Source of the DNA: Sinosporangium album
GTDB taxonomy: Bacteria > Actinomycetota > Actinomycetes > Streptosporangiales > Streptosporangiaceae
Length of the DNA stretch: 64,000 nt
Reading direction: 5' to 3'
NCBI RefSeq assembly: GCF_900100605.1
Contig: NZ_FNCN01000015.1
Span: forward strand, 1 to 64,000
The notes beneath the pieces were generated by a model. That model worked only from the letters and a program-made list of their open reading frames with translations, had not been told where the DNA came from and searched no databases. Below are positions 42,546 through 51,405 of this stretch, one piece after another (within the stretch, counting starts at the first letter, position 1; each line of letters begins with the position of its first letter). The position numbers were made by a program, and so were the translations under genes.

Positions 42546-43717
42546 GCGCGGGCCACCTGACGGCCGCGCCGGGGGACGAGGGGCGCGGACGCACCCCTGA
42601 GGCGCTCATCGCCGACCGCACCGGCCGCCACTGCGTCTACCTGCCCTCCAACCGCCTCGGCCTGTACCTCGCGCTGCGGCATTGGTGCACCCCGGGGCAG
42701 CGGGTGCTGATGTCGCCGATCTCCGCCGATGAGATCCTCTTCCTCGTCATCGCCGCCGGTCTGCGGCCGGTGATCGCCCCGTTGTCGCCCGCGACGGGGA
42801 ACATCGACACCTCCCGCGCCAACATCGGCGCGGTCGACGCCGTGCTCACCACCAACCTGTACGGCCTGCCCGACGACATGCGGGCGTTCACCGGCAAGAT
42901 CCTCATCGAGGACGTCGCGCACGCGATCGAGACCACCGTCGACGGCCGACCGCTCGGCACCTTCGGAGCCGCGGGCGTCTACAGCCTGTCCAAGCACGCC
43001 GCGGCGGGCTCGGGCGGCGTGCTCGCCGTGGCCGACGCCGCCGACGCCAAGGCCCTCGCCGCCGAGCGCGACCGGCTCCTCATGCCCGGGTCGGGCGGGC
43101 GCGAGCTGCTGAGCGTCGTCACCTCGATGGCGCGCCACGCGGCTGTCAAGCTCAACCTGGTCCGCCCCGCGCTGTGGCTGTCCCGCCTGCTGGGCATGGA
43201 GGAGAAGCGGGAGGGCTACCGCATCGCCCTGCGCGCGGACGAGTTGCGGGCCGCGCTCCCGCAGGCGCCGGCGCTGCGGCCGTTCGCCTCGTGGATCCAG
43301 GCCGACCTGCACGACTTCCAGGCGCGGCGCGGCGCCATCGCCCGGTGGTACCAGGGGCGGAAGGTCGCCGCGCTACCCCGGCAGCGCGAAGCGCGGCTGG
43401 CCGGTGTGCGCCTGCTGGCCACGCTGCCGAGTGTGGCCAAGGGTGTGCGCGCCCACCTCGACCAGCCGCTGTTCCGGGTGCCGCTGCTGGTGGAGGACCG
43501 CGACCGGGCCATCGCCGAGTTGGAGGGGCGCGGCGTGCCGATCGGATTCCTGTACGACCCGCCCTACGACGACTACGCGCCCGGTTTCGCCGAGCCGTCC
43601 CCCTCGCCTCAGCGGGCCAGGTGGTGGGGGGCTCACGCGCTTCCCATCGACCCGGTCTACGCCCACCGCGCGATGCCGGTGCTCGAAGGGCTCACGCCGA
43701 CGACCCCTCCGCCGTAG
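42542..43717 (+). CDS. DegT/DnrJ/EryC1-like PLP-dependent protein
   Basis: This 391-residue protein resembles sugar aminotransferases. The cofactor site is visible as VYSLSKHAAAGSGG with Lys151 as the probable Schiff-base lysine, and IEDVAHAIE supplies the pyridine-binding Asp124. The N-terminal part CVYLPSNRLGLYLALR fits the PLP phosphate region. It could install an amino group on a nucleotide sugar for the polymer. The GTG start overlaps the preceding stop (GTGA). The last 26 bases overlap the convergent MocR gene. Confidence 0.85.
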   Translation: MSAGHLTAAPGDEGRGRTPEALIADRTGRHCVYLPSNRLGLYLALRHWCTPGQRVLMSPISADEILFLVIAAGLRPVIAPLSPATGNIDTSRANIGAVDAVLTTNLYGLPDDMRAFTGKILIEDVAHAIETTVDGRPLGTFGAAGVYSLSKHAAAGSGGVLAVADAADAKALAAERDRLLMPGSGGRELLSVVTSMARHAAVKLNLVRPALWLSRLLGMEEKREGYRIALRADELRAALPQAPALRPFASWIQADLHDFQARRGAIARWYQGRKVAALPRQREARLAGVRLLATLPSVAKGVRAHLDQPLFRVPLLVEDRDRAIAELEGRGVPIGFLYDPPYDDYAPGFAEPSPSPQRARWWGAHALPIDPVYAHRAMPVLEGLTPTTPPP

Positions 43718-45176
43718 CCGACCGAACGGCCACCCCCGCGGCCGTGCCGCCGCCCGTCTCCGCGGCGTCCGTCTCCGCGGCGTCCGTCTCTGCGGCGATC
43801 AGCTCGGCGACGACCTCCATCGCCCGCCGCAGGTCGGCCGGCGACGCCGAGCCGTACCCGATGACGAGCCCGTGGACGCGCGCGACCCCCTGGTGGAACC
43901 GCGCGAGCGTGTCGAGGGCGACCCCGCGCTCCTCCGCCGCCGCCACGATGCGGGGTACGGCGGGGCCGGGCAGTTCGACCACGACGTGCAGCCCCGCGGT
44001 GTCCCCGCGCAGCGGGGTGACACCGCGGAGGGCGTCGACCACGGCCGCCCGCCTGCGGGCGTATTCCAGCCGCATGCGTCGCAGGTGCCGTTCCAGGTCG
44101 CCGCGTTCGAGCAGGGTGGCGACCGCGGCCTGGGCCGGGCCGCAGGTGCGGTCGGCCAGGTCGTCCCTGGTCCTGGCGACGGCCGCCAGCAGTTCCGGCT
44201 CGGCGACGAGCCAGCCGACGCCGACGTCGGGCGTGAGCGACTTGGACAGGGTGCCGAGCAGCACCACCCGCGCCGGGTCCAGGCCGTACAGCGCGGGCAG
44301 CGGCGCCACGTCGTAGCGGAACTCGGCGTCGTAGTCGTCCTCGATGATCGTCGCGCCGGTGCGGCGGGCCCAGGCGAGCAGCCTCTCCCTGCGCGGGATG
44401 GGGAGCCGTCCGCCGAGCGGGTACTGGTGGGCCGGGGTGGTGTACAGCACGCGCAGGTCGTCCGGCAGCCGCTCCACGATCACACCGTCGTCGTCGACGG
44501 GGCACGGCACGACCCGCGCTCCCCGCGCGGCGAACACGTTGCGCGCCACCCGGTAGCCCGGGTCCTCCACACCGGCGAGGTCGCCGGGGCGCAGCAGCGT
44601 GGCCGCCACGAGGTCGAGGCCGTTTCCCGCGCCGCGGGTGACGAGCACGTCGGCGGGTTCGACGGGCATGCCTCTGGCCCGGCGCAGGTGGACGGCCAGG
44701 GCCTCGCGCAGGCGCGGAAGGCCGTACGGGTCGGGGTCGTCGGCGGGGGGCAGGTCCGCGGCCCGCCGCCAGGCGCGGCGCCAGGCCGCGTCGTCGTAGT
44801 CGTGGACCCAGGGGTGGCCCGGCCGCAGCTCGATCAGCGGCGGCCTGCCCGGCGCGGGGGCCGGGGCGGCGTCGCCGTTCGGCGCCGGACCGGCGGGCGG
44901 CACGTCGCCTAACCCGGCGACGTAGGTGCCCGAGCCGTGGCGCCCCTCCAGCCACCCCTCGGCGTAGAGCTGCTGGAACGCCTCGGTGACCACCGTACGG
45001 CTGACGCCGAGCTGCCTGGCCAGCCCCCGGCTGGACGGGAGCCGCTCGCCGTGCTTGAGGGTGCCGTCGCGCATCGCCGTACGCAGCGTGTCGCCGAGCT
45101 GGGTCGCCAGCGGCGCGGGCGCGTCGCGGTCGAGCGTGACCGGGAGGTCGATGTGGCGGCGCGGCGAAGACGGCAC
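43692..45176 (-). CDS. MocR/PdxR-type GntR regulator with aminotransferase domain
   Basis: This 494-residue regulator has an N-terminal winged helix (LATQLGDTLRTAMRDGTLKHGERLPSSRGLARQLGVSRTVVTEAFQQL) followed by a class-I aminotransferase domain with the PLP lysine in GTLSKSLTP. MocR proteins sense pyridoxal phosphate or related compounds and control vitamin B6 or amine genes. The GTG at 45176 has GAGGAG six bases upstream; a GTG at 45224 lies inside the operator. It is divergent from a PNPOx-fold protein gene, the classic arrangement. The C-terminus contains a short AETDA repeat. Confidence 0.92.
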   Translation of the reverse strand: MPSSPRRHIDLPVTLDRDAPAPLATQLGDTLRTAMRDGTLKHGERLPSSRGLARQLGVSRTVVTEAFQQLYAEGWLEGRHGSGTYVAGLGDVPPAGPAPNGDAAPAPAPGRPPLIELRPGHPWVHDYDDAAWRRAWRRAADLPPADDPDPYGLPRLREALAVHLRRARGMPVEPADVLVTRGAGNGLDLVAATLLRPGDLAGVEDPGYRVARNVFAARGARVVPCPVDDDGVIVERLPDDLRVLYTTPAHQYPLGGRLPIPRRERLLAWARRTGATIIEDDYDAEFRYDVAPLPALYGLDPARVVLLGTLSKSLTPDVGVGWLVAEPELLAAVARTRDDLADRTCGPAQAAVATLLERGDLERHLRRMRLEYARRRAAVVDALRGVTPLRGDTAGLHVVVELPGPAVPRIVAAAEERGVALDTLARFHQGVARVHGLVIGYGSASPADLRRAMEVVAELIAAETDAAETDAAETGGGTAAGVAVRSATAEGSSA

Positions 45177-45198
45177 AGTGGTCTCCTCAAACCAACCG

Positions 45199-45227
45199 AT
45201 AGTGGCCGTACTTAACGTGTCCACTAT
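45199..45227. promoter_or_regulatory. MocR operator between divergent genes
   Basis: ATAGTGG (45199-45205) and CCACTAT (45221-45227) form an inverted pair centred 22 bases apart, two helical turns. CACTAT (45222-45227) also sits where the -10 of a leaderless transcript starting at ATG 45233 would be. The AGTGG core resembles published PdxR sites. Confidence 0.65.
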
Positions 45228-45232
45228 TACCT

Positions 45233-45898
45233 ATGGTGAGCACCATGCTCTCAGCCACACCCCGCACCGCGCTCGGCCGCTCCAAGGAACGCGGCCGGCG
45301 CGACCGCCAGGCGCTCTACGACGTGCTCGACGCCGGTCTGATCTGCCACCTCGGCGTCGTCGCCAGCGGCGCGCCCATGGTGGTGCCCACGGGATACGGC
45401 AGGATCGGGGACACGCTCTACGTCCACGGCTCGACCGGGGCCCGGTCCCTGCGCGCGGCGGCGGGCGCCGAGGTGTGCGTGACCGTGACCCATCTCGACG
45501 GCATCGTGCTCGCCCGCTCGGTCTTCCACCACTCGGTGAACTACCGCTCGGCCATGGTGTACGGCACCGCCCGCGTCGTCGACGACCCCGACGAGCACGT
45601 GGCCGCCCTGCGGGCGCTCAGCGAGCAGCTCGCCCCCGGGCAGTGGGACGCAGTGCGCCCGCCGACCCGCAAGGAGCTGGCCGCGACCACCGTCCTCGCC
45701 CTGTCCCTGGCGGAGGCGTCGGTGAAGGTCCGGCAGGGGCCGCCGTCGGACGACGAGGAGGACTACGCGCTGCCGGTCTGGGCGGGTGTGCTGCCCGTGG
45801 AGACCGCGTTCGGCGCTCCGGAGCCCGACCCGGCGCTGCCTCCCGGCACACCGGTGCCTGAGCACATCGCGGGAAGAAAAATGGCCCTATACCAATAA
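45233..45898 (+). CDS. PNPOx-fold FMN-binding family protein
   Basis: This 221-residue split-barrel flavin-binding protein of the pyridoxamine-phosphate oxidase-like family contains ALYDVLDAGLICHLGVVASGAPMVVPTGYGRIGDTLYVHG, the usual N-terminal strand region. HLDGIVLARSVFHHSVNYRSAMVYG follows. It may bind FMN and act on a B6 vitamer or other substrate; homologs beside MocR regulators are widespread. ATG 45233 fits a leaderless transcript; ATG 45245 is an alternative. A short gap separates it from the kinase genes. Confidence 0.88.
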   Translation: MVSTMLSATPRTALGRSKERGRRDRQALYDVLDAGLICHLGVVASGAPMVVPTGYGRIGDTLYVHGSTGARSLRAAAGAEVCVTVTHLDGIVLARSVFHHSVNYRSAMVYGTARVVDDPDEHVAALRALSEQLAPGQWDAVRPPTRKELAATTVLALSLAEASVKVRQGPPSDDEEDYALPVWAGVLPVETAFGAPEPDPALPPGTPVPEHIAGRKMALYQ

Positions 45899-45981
45899 CT
45901 CGGTGGATCACGCAAACCCAACCGGCGAGTCGCACGTCATAACAGGTGGAACCAGCACCACCGGCCGGACTGGAGAGCGGT

Positions 45982-47778
45982 ATGGCGGCGACCGGTGAAT
46001 GGAGAGTGCCCGGCTACACCGAGGTGCGCGAGCTCGGCGCGGGCGGCGGCGGCCGTGTCGTGCTGGCCACCCACGATGCGTCCGGCACCACGGTAGCGAT
46101 CAAGTATCTGCCTCCCGCGCTGCGGCGGGACCCGAGATTCGTGCACATGTTCGGCCATGAGGCCAGAGTCCTCATGGACGTGCAGGACCCCAACATCGCC
46201 CGCCTCTACGAATACGTTCAGAACGACGCCGGTTCGGCCATCGTCATGGAGGCCGTCGACGGCGTACCGCTCCGGGCGCTTCTGCGCGAACACGGGTCGA
46301 CGGGCCCGGAGGCGGCGCTGGTCGTGCTGAAAGGCTCCCTCACGGGGCTCGCGACCGCGCACTCCCTCGGAGTGGTCCACCGCGACTACAAGCCCGAGAA
46401 CGTGCTCGTCCAGGCCGACGGGGCGAGCAAGCTCGTCGACTTCGGCATCGCCGTACGGCAGGGCGATGTCACGCCGGTCGCGGGCACCCCGCCGTACATG
46501 GCGCCCGAGCAGTGGGCGGGGTCGCCCGCCTCGCCCGCCACCGACGTCTACGCGGCCACGGCGGTGTTCTTCGAGTGCCTGACCGGGCACAGGCCGTACC
46601 GGGCGACCGCGCACACGGTGCTCATGCGTCAGCACCGGTCCGCGCCGATCCCGGTGGACGAGGTGCCGGAGCCGGTGCGCGGGCTCATCGCGCGGGGGAT
46701 GGCCAAGGACGCCGCGGCGCGCCCGCCGGGGGCGGCGGCGTTCACGGCGGAGCTGGAGCTCATCGCGCGGGAGGCCTACGGCGAGGACTGGGAGGAGCGG
46801 GGCCGCCGCAGGCTGGCCCTGCTCACCGGCGCGCTCGTCGCCCTGTTCCCCTTCGGTCCGCAGGTGCCGCAGACCACGACGACGCTGTTCCGGACGCTGC
46901 TCGGCGCGATGCGGCGCAACGCCGCGAAGCTGGCCACCGGAGCGGGGGTAGCGGTCGTGGCGGCCGGCACGGCCGTCTACGTGCTGGCGAGTACGGCGCA
47001 GCGGTCCAGCACCATCGACATCGTGGCGGCGGATCCACCGAGCTCGGCGGCGCCCGCCGTGGTGGCGCCGCCGCCCACGAGCGAGGGGCCCGAACCCGGG
47101 GTGTCGCCCACCGCGAGCAGCACGACGCCCCCTGCCGTCACACCCACGCCGCCGTCGAGCGGGACCGTTCCGAAGCCGCCGGTCTCCTCCCCCGCCTCCC
47201 CGCCCACCACGCGACCTTCCACCATCCCGCCGACATCCCCGCCGACGGCTACCTCCCCGACGGCTTCGTCCCCCACGACGACGCCTTCCGCCACCAAGGT
47301 CACCGACGTGCGCGTGTCGCTCGGGATCGCCGACGCGCCGGGGAGCACCGCCCGCGCGGCCGTGCGGGTCGACACCGACGGGCCGGGGACCGTACGGCTG
47401 TTCGCCGCCTTCCAGGTGGCGGGCGACACGGTGGCCTCGCGCACGCAGACATTGAACGGCGCGCGCGAATACGCCCGGGCCCTCAGCCACACCTTCGAAC
47501 AGCGCCCGTGCGGACAGACGGTCCGTGTCACCGTGCGTGCGGAAGGCGAGGCCGGGTCCGTCGAGGACGTCGAGGACACGGCCTCCGTGCGCGTCACCTG
47601 CCCGCGCACGCCTGAACCCGAACCCAAGCCCGAACCCAAGCCCGAGCCCGAACCGGAGCCCGAACCTGAGCCCAGGCATGAGCCCGAACCCGAGCATGAA
47701 CCCGAGCCCGGACCGCGGTCGGACACCCCCGGCACGCCAGAGTCACCGACCGGTCACTCCATACACAGTCGTGATTAA
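45982..47778 (+). CDS. Ser/Thr protein kinase with Pro-rich extracellular domain, paralog 1
   Basis: This 598-residue PASTA-less Hanks-type kinase has ATP-site Lys41 (VAIKYL), Glu60, the catalytic loop HRDYKPEN (133-140) and DFG (153-155). APE appears as MAPEQW. A membrane segment spans about 316-336, then a Ser/Thr/Pro-rich linker and a small outer beta domain with two Cys. The tail is Glu-Pro/Lys-Pro repeats (EPKPEPKPEPEPEP and onward). It would phosphorylate cytosolic proteins in response to an outer signal. ATG 45982 has GGAG upstream. It is the first of three related genes. Confidence 0.92.
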   Translation: MAATGEWRVPGYTEVRELGAGGGGRVVLATHDASGTTVAIKYLPPALRRDPRFVHMFGHEARVLMDVQDPNIARLYEYVQNDAGSAIVMEAVDGVPLRALLREHGSTGPEAALVVLKGSLTGLATAHSLGVVHRDYKPENVLVQADGASKLVDFGIAVRQGDVTPVAGTPPYMAPEQWAGSPASPATDVYAATAVFFECLTGHRPYRATAHTVLMRQHRSAPIPVDEVPEPVRGLIARGMAKDAAARPPGAAAFTAELELIAREAYGEDWEERGRRRLALLTGALVALFPFGPQVPQTTTTLFRTLLGAMRRNAAKLATGAGVAVVAAGTAVYVLASTAQRSSTIDIVAADPPSSAAPAVVAPPPTSEGPEPGVSPTASSTTPPAVTPTPPSSGTVPKPPVSSPASPPTTRPSTIPPTSPPTATSPTASSPTTTPSATKVTDVRVSLGIADAPGSTARAAVRVDTDGPGTVRLFAAFQVAGDTVASRTQTLNGAREYARALSHTFEQRPCGQTVRVTVRAEGEAGSVEDVEDTASVRVTCPRTPEPEPKPEPKPEPEPEPEPEPRHEPEPEHEPEPGPRSDTPGTPESPTGHSIHSRD

Positions 47779-47860
47779 TGAGCAAATAGGCGACTGGGGT
47801 TACTAAACTACGGTCCGTTCTATTTTGGGTCGGGGCCCACAAGCAATAGGGAGACCGTTT

Positions 47861-49534
47861 ATGTACGGCACGCCGACGCATTGGCGGGTCCCCGGTTACA
47901 CCGAGATCCGCGAACTCGGCACCGGAGCCGCCGGACGGGTCGTCATGGCCATGCGTGACCACGACGGCGCACACGTCGCCATCAAATACCTGTCCGAGCA
48001 GCTCCGCATCGACGTCGGCTTCGTCGCGAGCTTCCGGCACGAGGCGCGGCTGCTCGCCGCGCTCGACAGCCCATACTCCGCCCGGCTCCACGAGTACGTG
48101 GAGACCGGCGACGGCGCGGCCATCGTCATGGAGCTGGTCGACGGCGTGGCCCTGCGCGCCATCCTCAGCTCCGAAGGACCCACCGGGCCCGAAGCGGCCC
48201 TGACCGTGCTCAAAGGCTCGCTCCTCGGCCTCGCCGCCGCGCACGGAGCGGGGCTGGTCCACCGCGACTTCAAGCCGGAGAACGTGATCGTCGAGGCCGG
48301 GGGCACGAGCAAGCTCGTCGACTTCGGCATCGCCGTACGGGCCGGCGACGGCAACACGCCGGCGGGCACCCCGCCGTACATGGCGCCGGAGCAGTGGGCC
48401 GGAGCACCGGCGGGACCGGCCACCGACGTCTACGCGGCGACGATCGTCTTCTACGAGTGCTTGACGGGCGCGCGGCCGTTCCGCGGGCAGAACATCGCGG
48501 CGCTGGCCCGCCAGCACCAGAGCTCGCCGCCGCCGATCGAGGAGGTGCCGCAGCCGCTGCGCGGCCTCGTGGAGCGCGGCATGGCCAAGCACCCCATCGA
48601 GCGCCCTCCCTCCGCCGAGGCCTTCCTGTCGGAACTGGAGGAGGTGGCGCTCGCGGGGTACGGGACGGACTGGGAGGAGCGCGGCCGAGCCCGTCTCGCC
48701 GGTCTGGCCGGCCTGCTGGCGCTGCTGTTCCCGATGCCGCCCCAGCAGGCCGCGGAGACCTCGACCGCGATCACGCACACCACGCTGGAGGGCGCCGGAG
48801 GGGCGCCCGCCACCGGCCTCGCCGTGAAGATCGCCATCGGCGTGGGGTGTGCGGCGCTCATCGTCGGCGTCACCACCACGGTGGTGGTGAACTTCAGTGA
48901 GGGCACGGCTCTCCAGTCCCAGACCTCCACGCTGACCCCGAGCGCCCCCGCGACCGGCGACGCCTTCGGAGACTCGCCGGAGATGCCCGACGAGCCGAGC
49001 GACACGCCCGAGGATCTCAGTCCCACGACCGATCCGGGCCTCGAACCGACCGTCGGCCCCTCGGCCGTCTCCTCGGTGGTGCCCGTGGCCGACCGGCCCG
49101 GCGGCCCGTCCTCGGCGCCCTCCCCGGCTCCGTCCACGGGCACGCCGTCGCCGAGCCGTACGGCTTCCACCGCCCCGCCCACCCGCACGCCGAGGCCCGA
49201 GAGGACCCGAGCCACCCCCACCGCCGCGCCGACCGAGGAGGCGGGCGAGACCGGCAACCTCAACCCCGACCGACCCGAGCCGGGTCGGCGGACCGAAGAG
49301 CCCGAGCCGACGCCGACGGCCACCAGGACACCCCCGCGGCCCACTCCGCCGCCGACGACCACGCCGCCCGCCCCCACTCCCACGGACAGTGGCGGTGGGA
49401 CCGAGAGCCCGGCGCCGACGGGGTCGGTGTCCTCCTCCGCCTCCGCGATCGCCCTCGGGCTGATGACGTCATTAACGCTTCCAGTCACAATTGCCGTGAG
49501 GCGGGTAAGCGGACGACATCGGAAACGGCGGTAG
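47861..49534 (+). CDS. Ser/Thr protein kinase with Pro/Thr-rich extracellular tail, paralog 2
   Basis: This 557-residue kinase closely resembles its upstream neighbour. Key residues are Lys42, Glu61, HRDFKPEN (134-141) and DFG (154-156). A membrane segment lies near residues 325-348 (VKIAIGVGCAALIVGVTTTVVV). A long Pro/Thr/Ser/Glu-rich outer tail follows and ends in a second hydrophobic stretch plus a basic end, RRVSGRHRKRR. That end resembles a C-terminal anchor, but no LPXTG motif is present. GGGAG precedes ATG 47861. The pseudokinase gene follows after three bases, so the two are surely co-transcribed. Confidence 0.9.
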   Translation: MYGTPTHWRVPGYTEIRELGTGAAGRVVMAMRDHDGAHVAIKYLSEQLRIDVGFVASFRHEARLLAALDSPYSARLHEYVETGDGAAIVMELVDGVALRAILSSEGPTGPEAALTVLKGSLLGLAAAHGAGLVHRDFKPENVIVEAGGTSKLVDFGIAVRAGDGNTPAGTPPYMAPEQWAGAPAGPATDVYAATIVFYECLTGARPFRGQNIAALARQHQSSPPPIEEVPQPLRGLVERGMAKHPIERPPSAEAFLSELEEVALAGYGTDWEERGRARLAGLAGLLALLFPMPPQQAAETSTAITHTTLEGAGGAPATGLAVKIAIGVGCAALIVGVTTTVVVNFSEGTALQSQTSTLTPSAPATGDAFGDSPEMPDEPSDTPEDLSPTTDPGLEPTVGPSAVSSVVPVADRPGGPSSAPSPAPSTGTPSPSRTASTAPPTRTPRPERTRATPTAAPTEEAGETGNLNPDRPEPGRRTEEPEPTPTATRTPPRPTPPPTTTPPAPTPTDSGGGTESPAPTGSVSSSASAIALGLMTSLTLPVTIAVRRVSGRHRKRR

Positions 49535-49537
49535 AGA

Positions 49538-50944
49538 ATGACTGGACGGGGTGACATCGCCGGGTTCCGGCTCACCCTGAGATCCAGGGCCGCCGAACTC
49601 GGCACCTGGACCGACGCACGCGGGCCCGAAGGCGCACCCGCGGGAGCCCTGCTGTTCGACGAACGGCTGATCGCCGACCCCGCGGCCCGCGACCGGCTGG
49701 TCGCCGCCGTACTCACCGACCGCGACCTCCGGCAGCGGGCCATCCCCGGGCTCATCCCCACCGCCGACCTCGTCGGCGGCGGGGATGAGGTGTGGCTCCT
49801 CACCGCACAAGCGGTCAACCCGATCCTGGCCGAACTGCTCGCCCCCTCCGGCACCCCCGCACCCGGCGTGCCCGAGGCTGTGGCCGTACTGACCGACACC
49901 GCGCGGACCCTGCTCGCCCTGCACGAGGCAGGGCACACCCACGGGGCCGTACACCCCGGCACCGTCGTGATCGGCGACGACGGCCACGCACGGCTCGCCG
50001 AACGCGGCCTCTCCGACGCGCTGCGCGGGAGGGCGGCCTCCCCCGAACGCGACCTGGCCTCCTGGGCGTCGCTCGCGCGCAGCCTCGCGGGCACCTGGGC
50101 GGCCGGCACGCCGAAGGCGGCACAGACGATCAGCGCGGCGGCCGGGCTCGCCCCGGCCGAAGGGCTGGCCGAAGCGCTCAATGTCCTGTCGGACGCGGGC
50201 CGCCCAGGCCGTGCCGTACTCGCCGCACTGGCACGGCGGCGGACAGAGACAGGGTCGTCCTTCGCCATAGGAGGCGCCCCGGCAGACCCGCCTACGCTGC
50301 GCCGCGAAGCGCCCGACGAAGGGGAGATCGTCACCCTGCTCGGCGCCCCGGCGCCGCCGGGCGACCTCGGAAGCACACAGCACCCCTACAAGTCGGGCGG
50401 CGACGACACACGGGGAGACGAAGTACGGTTCGGCCCGGGAGTGCCGGTGCCGACAGAGGCCGAGAGCATCTGGCGGGCGGGACGCGAGCGGCTCCAGACC
50501 GTACACGCGCAGCCGCGCCACGACCAGCGGGCCGCCCTCTGGCGGCGGGGCCGCACGATCGGGGCCGCGGTGGTGTTCGCGGTGATCGTGGTGGCGGTCG
50601 TGCTCGTATACCTCAACCAGGGCCCCGCGCTGGCCGTGTCGGCGGTGGACATCAAGGCCCCGAAGAAGGTCCAAGGGTGCGGCACCACGGTCACGATCAG
50701 CGGCACGATCAAGACGAACGGCTCCTCGGGCGAGGTGCGGTACGAGTGGCTGCGCAACGATAGGAAAGAACCGATCCGCCAGACGGACACGGTGTCATCC
50801 GGATCCACCTCCCACGAGGTCAGCCTGAAGTGGACGGTGGAGGGGCCCGGCGACTTCACGGGCATCGCCACCTTGAGGGTACTGTCGCCGATCGCCGAGG
50901 GCGGCAAGGTACAGGACAAGGCCACCTTCACCTATAGGTGCTGA
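49538..50944 (+). CDS. Pseudokinase-like membrane protein
   Basis: This 468-residue protein keeps the outline of a kinase but not its active site. In the position of the catalytic loop it has LHEAGHTHGAVHPGTVVI (HRD-x-KPEN replaced by HGAVHPGT), and where DFG is expected it has LAERGLS. No glycine-rich loop or VAIK lysine is visible. A membrane segment spans about 340-359, and the outer part (VSAVDIKAPKKVQGCGTTVTISG... FTYRC) looks like an immunoglobulin-like domain with two Cys. It follows the second kinase by three bases and may serve as its regulatory partner. Confidence 0.8.
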   Translation: MTGRGDIAGFRLTLRSRAAELGTWTDARGPEGAPAGALLFDERLIADPAARDRLVAAVLTDRDLRQRAIPGLIPTADLVGGGDEVWLLTAQAVNPILAELLAPSGTPAPGVPEAVAVLTDTARTLLALHEAGHTHGAVHPGTVVIGDDGHARLAERGLSDALRGRAASPERDLASWASLARSLAGTWAAGTPKAAQTISAAAGLAPAEGLAEALNVLSDAGRPGRAVLAALARRRTETGSSFAIGGAPADPPTLRREAPDEGEIVTLLGAPAPPGDLGSTQHPYKSGGDDTRGDEVRFGPGVPVPTEAESIWRAGRERLQTVHAQPRHDQRAALWRRGRTIGAAVVFAVIVVAVVLVYLNQGPALAVSAVDIKAPKKVQGCGTTVTISGTIKTNGSSGEVRYEWLRNDRKEPIRQTDTVSSGSTSHEVSLKWTVEGPGDFTGIATLRVLSPIAEGGKVQDKATFTYRC

Positions 50945-50953
50945 CGTTTGATC

Positions 50954-51113
50954 GCGCGCCTCCGGCGCGCGGCGAGGGGGCTCTTGACCCGCCCCCTCCC
51001 ACTCCCAGGCCAGCCGGGTCCCGAACGGGAACGGGCCGAAACGGCCGACTCCCGACACGTCGGCCAAGCAGTATTTATTGCGCGCCTCCGGCGCGCGGCG
51101 AGGGGGCTCTTGA
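50954..51113. repeat. Repeat unit A, two identical 34-bp copies with a hairpin core
   Basis: Copies at 50954-50987 and 51080-51113 are identical. Each contains the 7-bp hairpin GCGCGCC-TCC-GGCGCGC followed by GGCGAGGGGGCTCTTGA. The first copy starts ten bases after the pseudokinase stop. They look like REP-type intergenic elements. Confidence 0.85.
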
Positions 51114-51305
51114 TCCGGTATCTTCCCTCCTCACTCTGGTCGCTTCGCTCCCTGCGTTCGTCAGTCCAGACACCGGCGCCCCCTCGCACTCCCAGGTCGG
51201 CCGGGTCCCGAATCGGTAGGGGCTTCGGTCGGGCGGAGTCCGTGGTTGGCCACTACTCCATGAACCGTCCCCTCGCGCTCTCAGGTCGGCCGGGTCCCAG
51301 AGCTT
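50998..51305. repeat. Repeat unit B, three degenerate copies
   Basis: The sequence around CAGGTCGGCCGGGTCCCGAA occurs near 51006, 51192 and 51282 with small differences (CCAGCCGGGTCCCGAA, TCGGCCGGGTCCCGAA, TCGGCCGGGTCCCAGA). It alternates with unit A, so the whole 461-base gap 50945-51405 is a composite repeat region with no gene I can support. Confidence 0.7.
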
Positions 51306-51405
51306 GGGCGGCCGGTTTGGCGGGTCCCGGTAGGTAGGGCTTCTTCGTCATCCAGCGCATTTCACTGACAATGCGTGACAATCTCATTGTTACTAGTCTG
51401 ACGCC

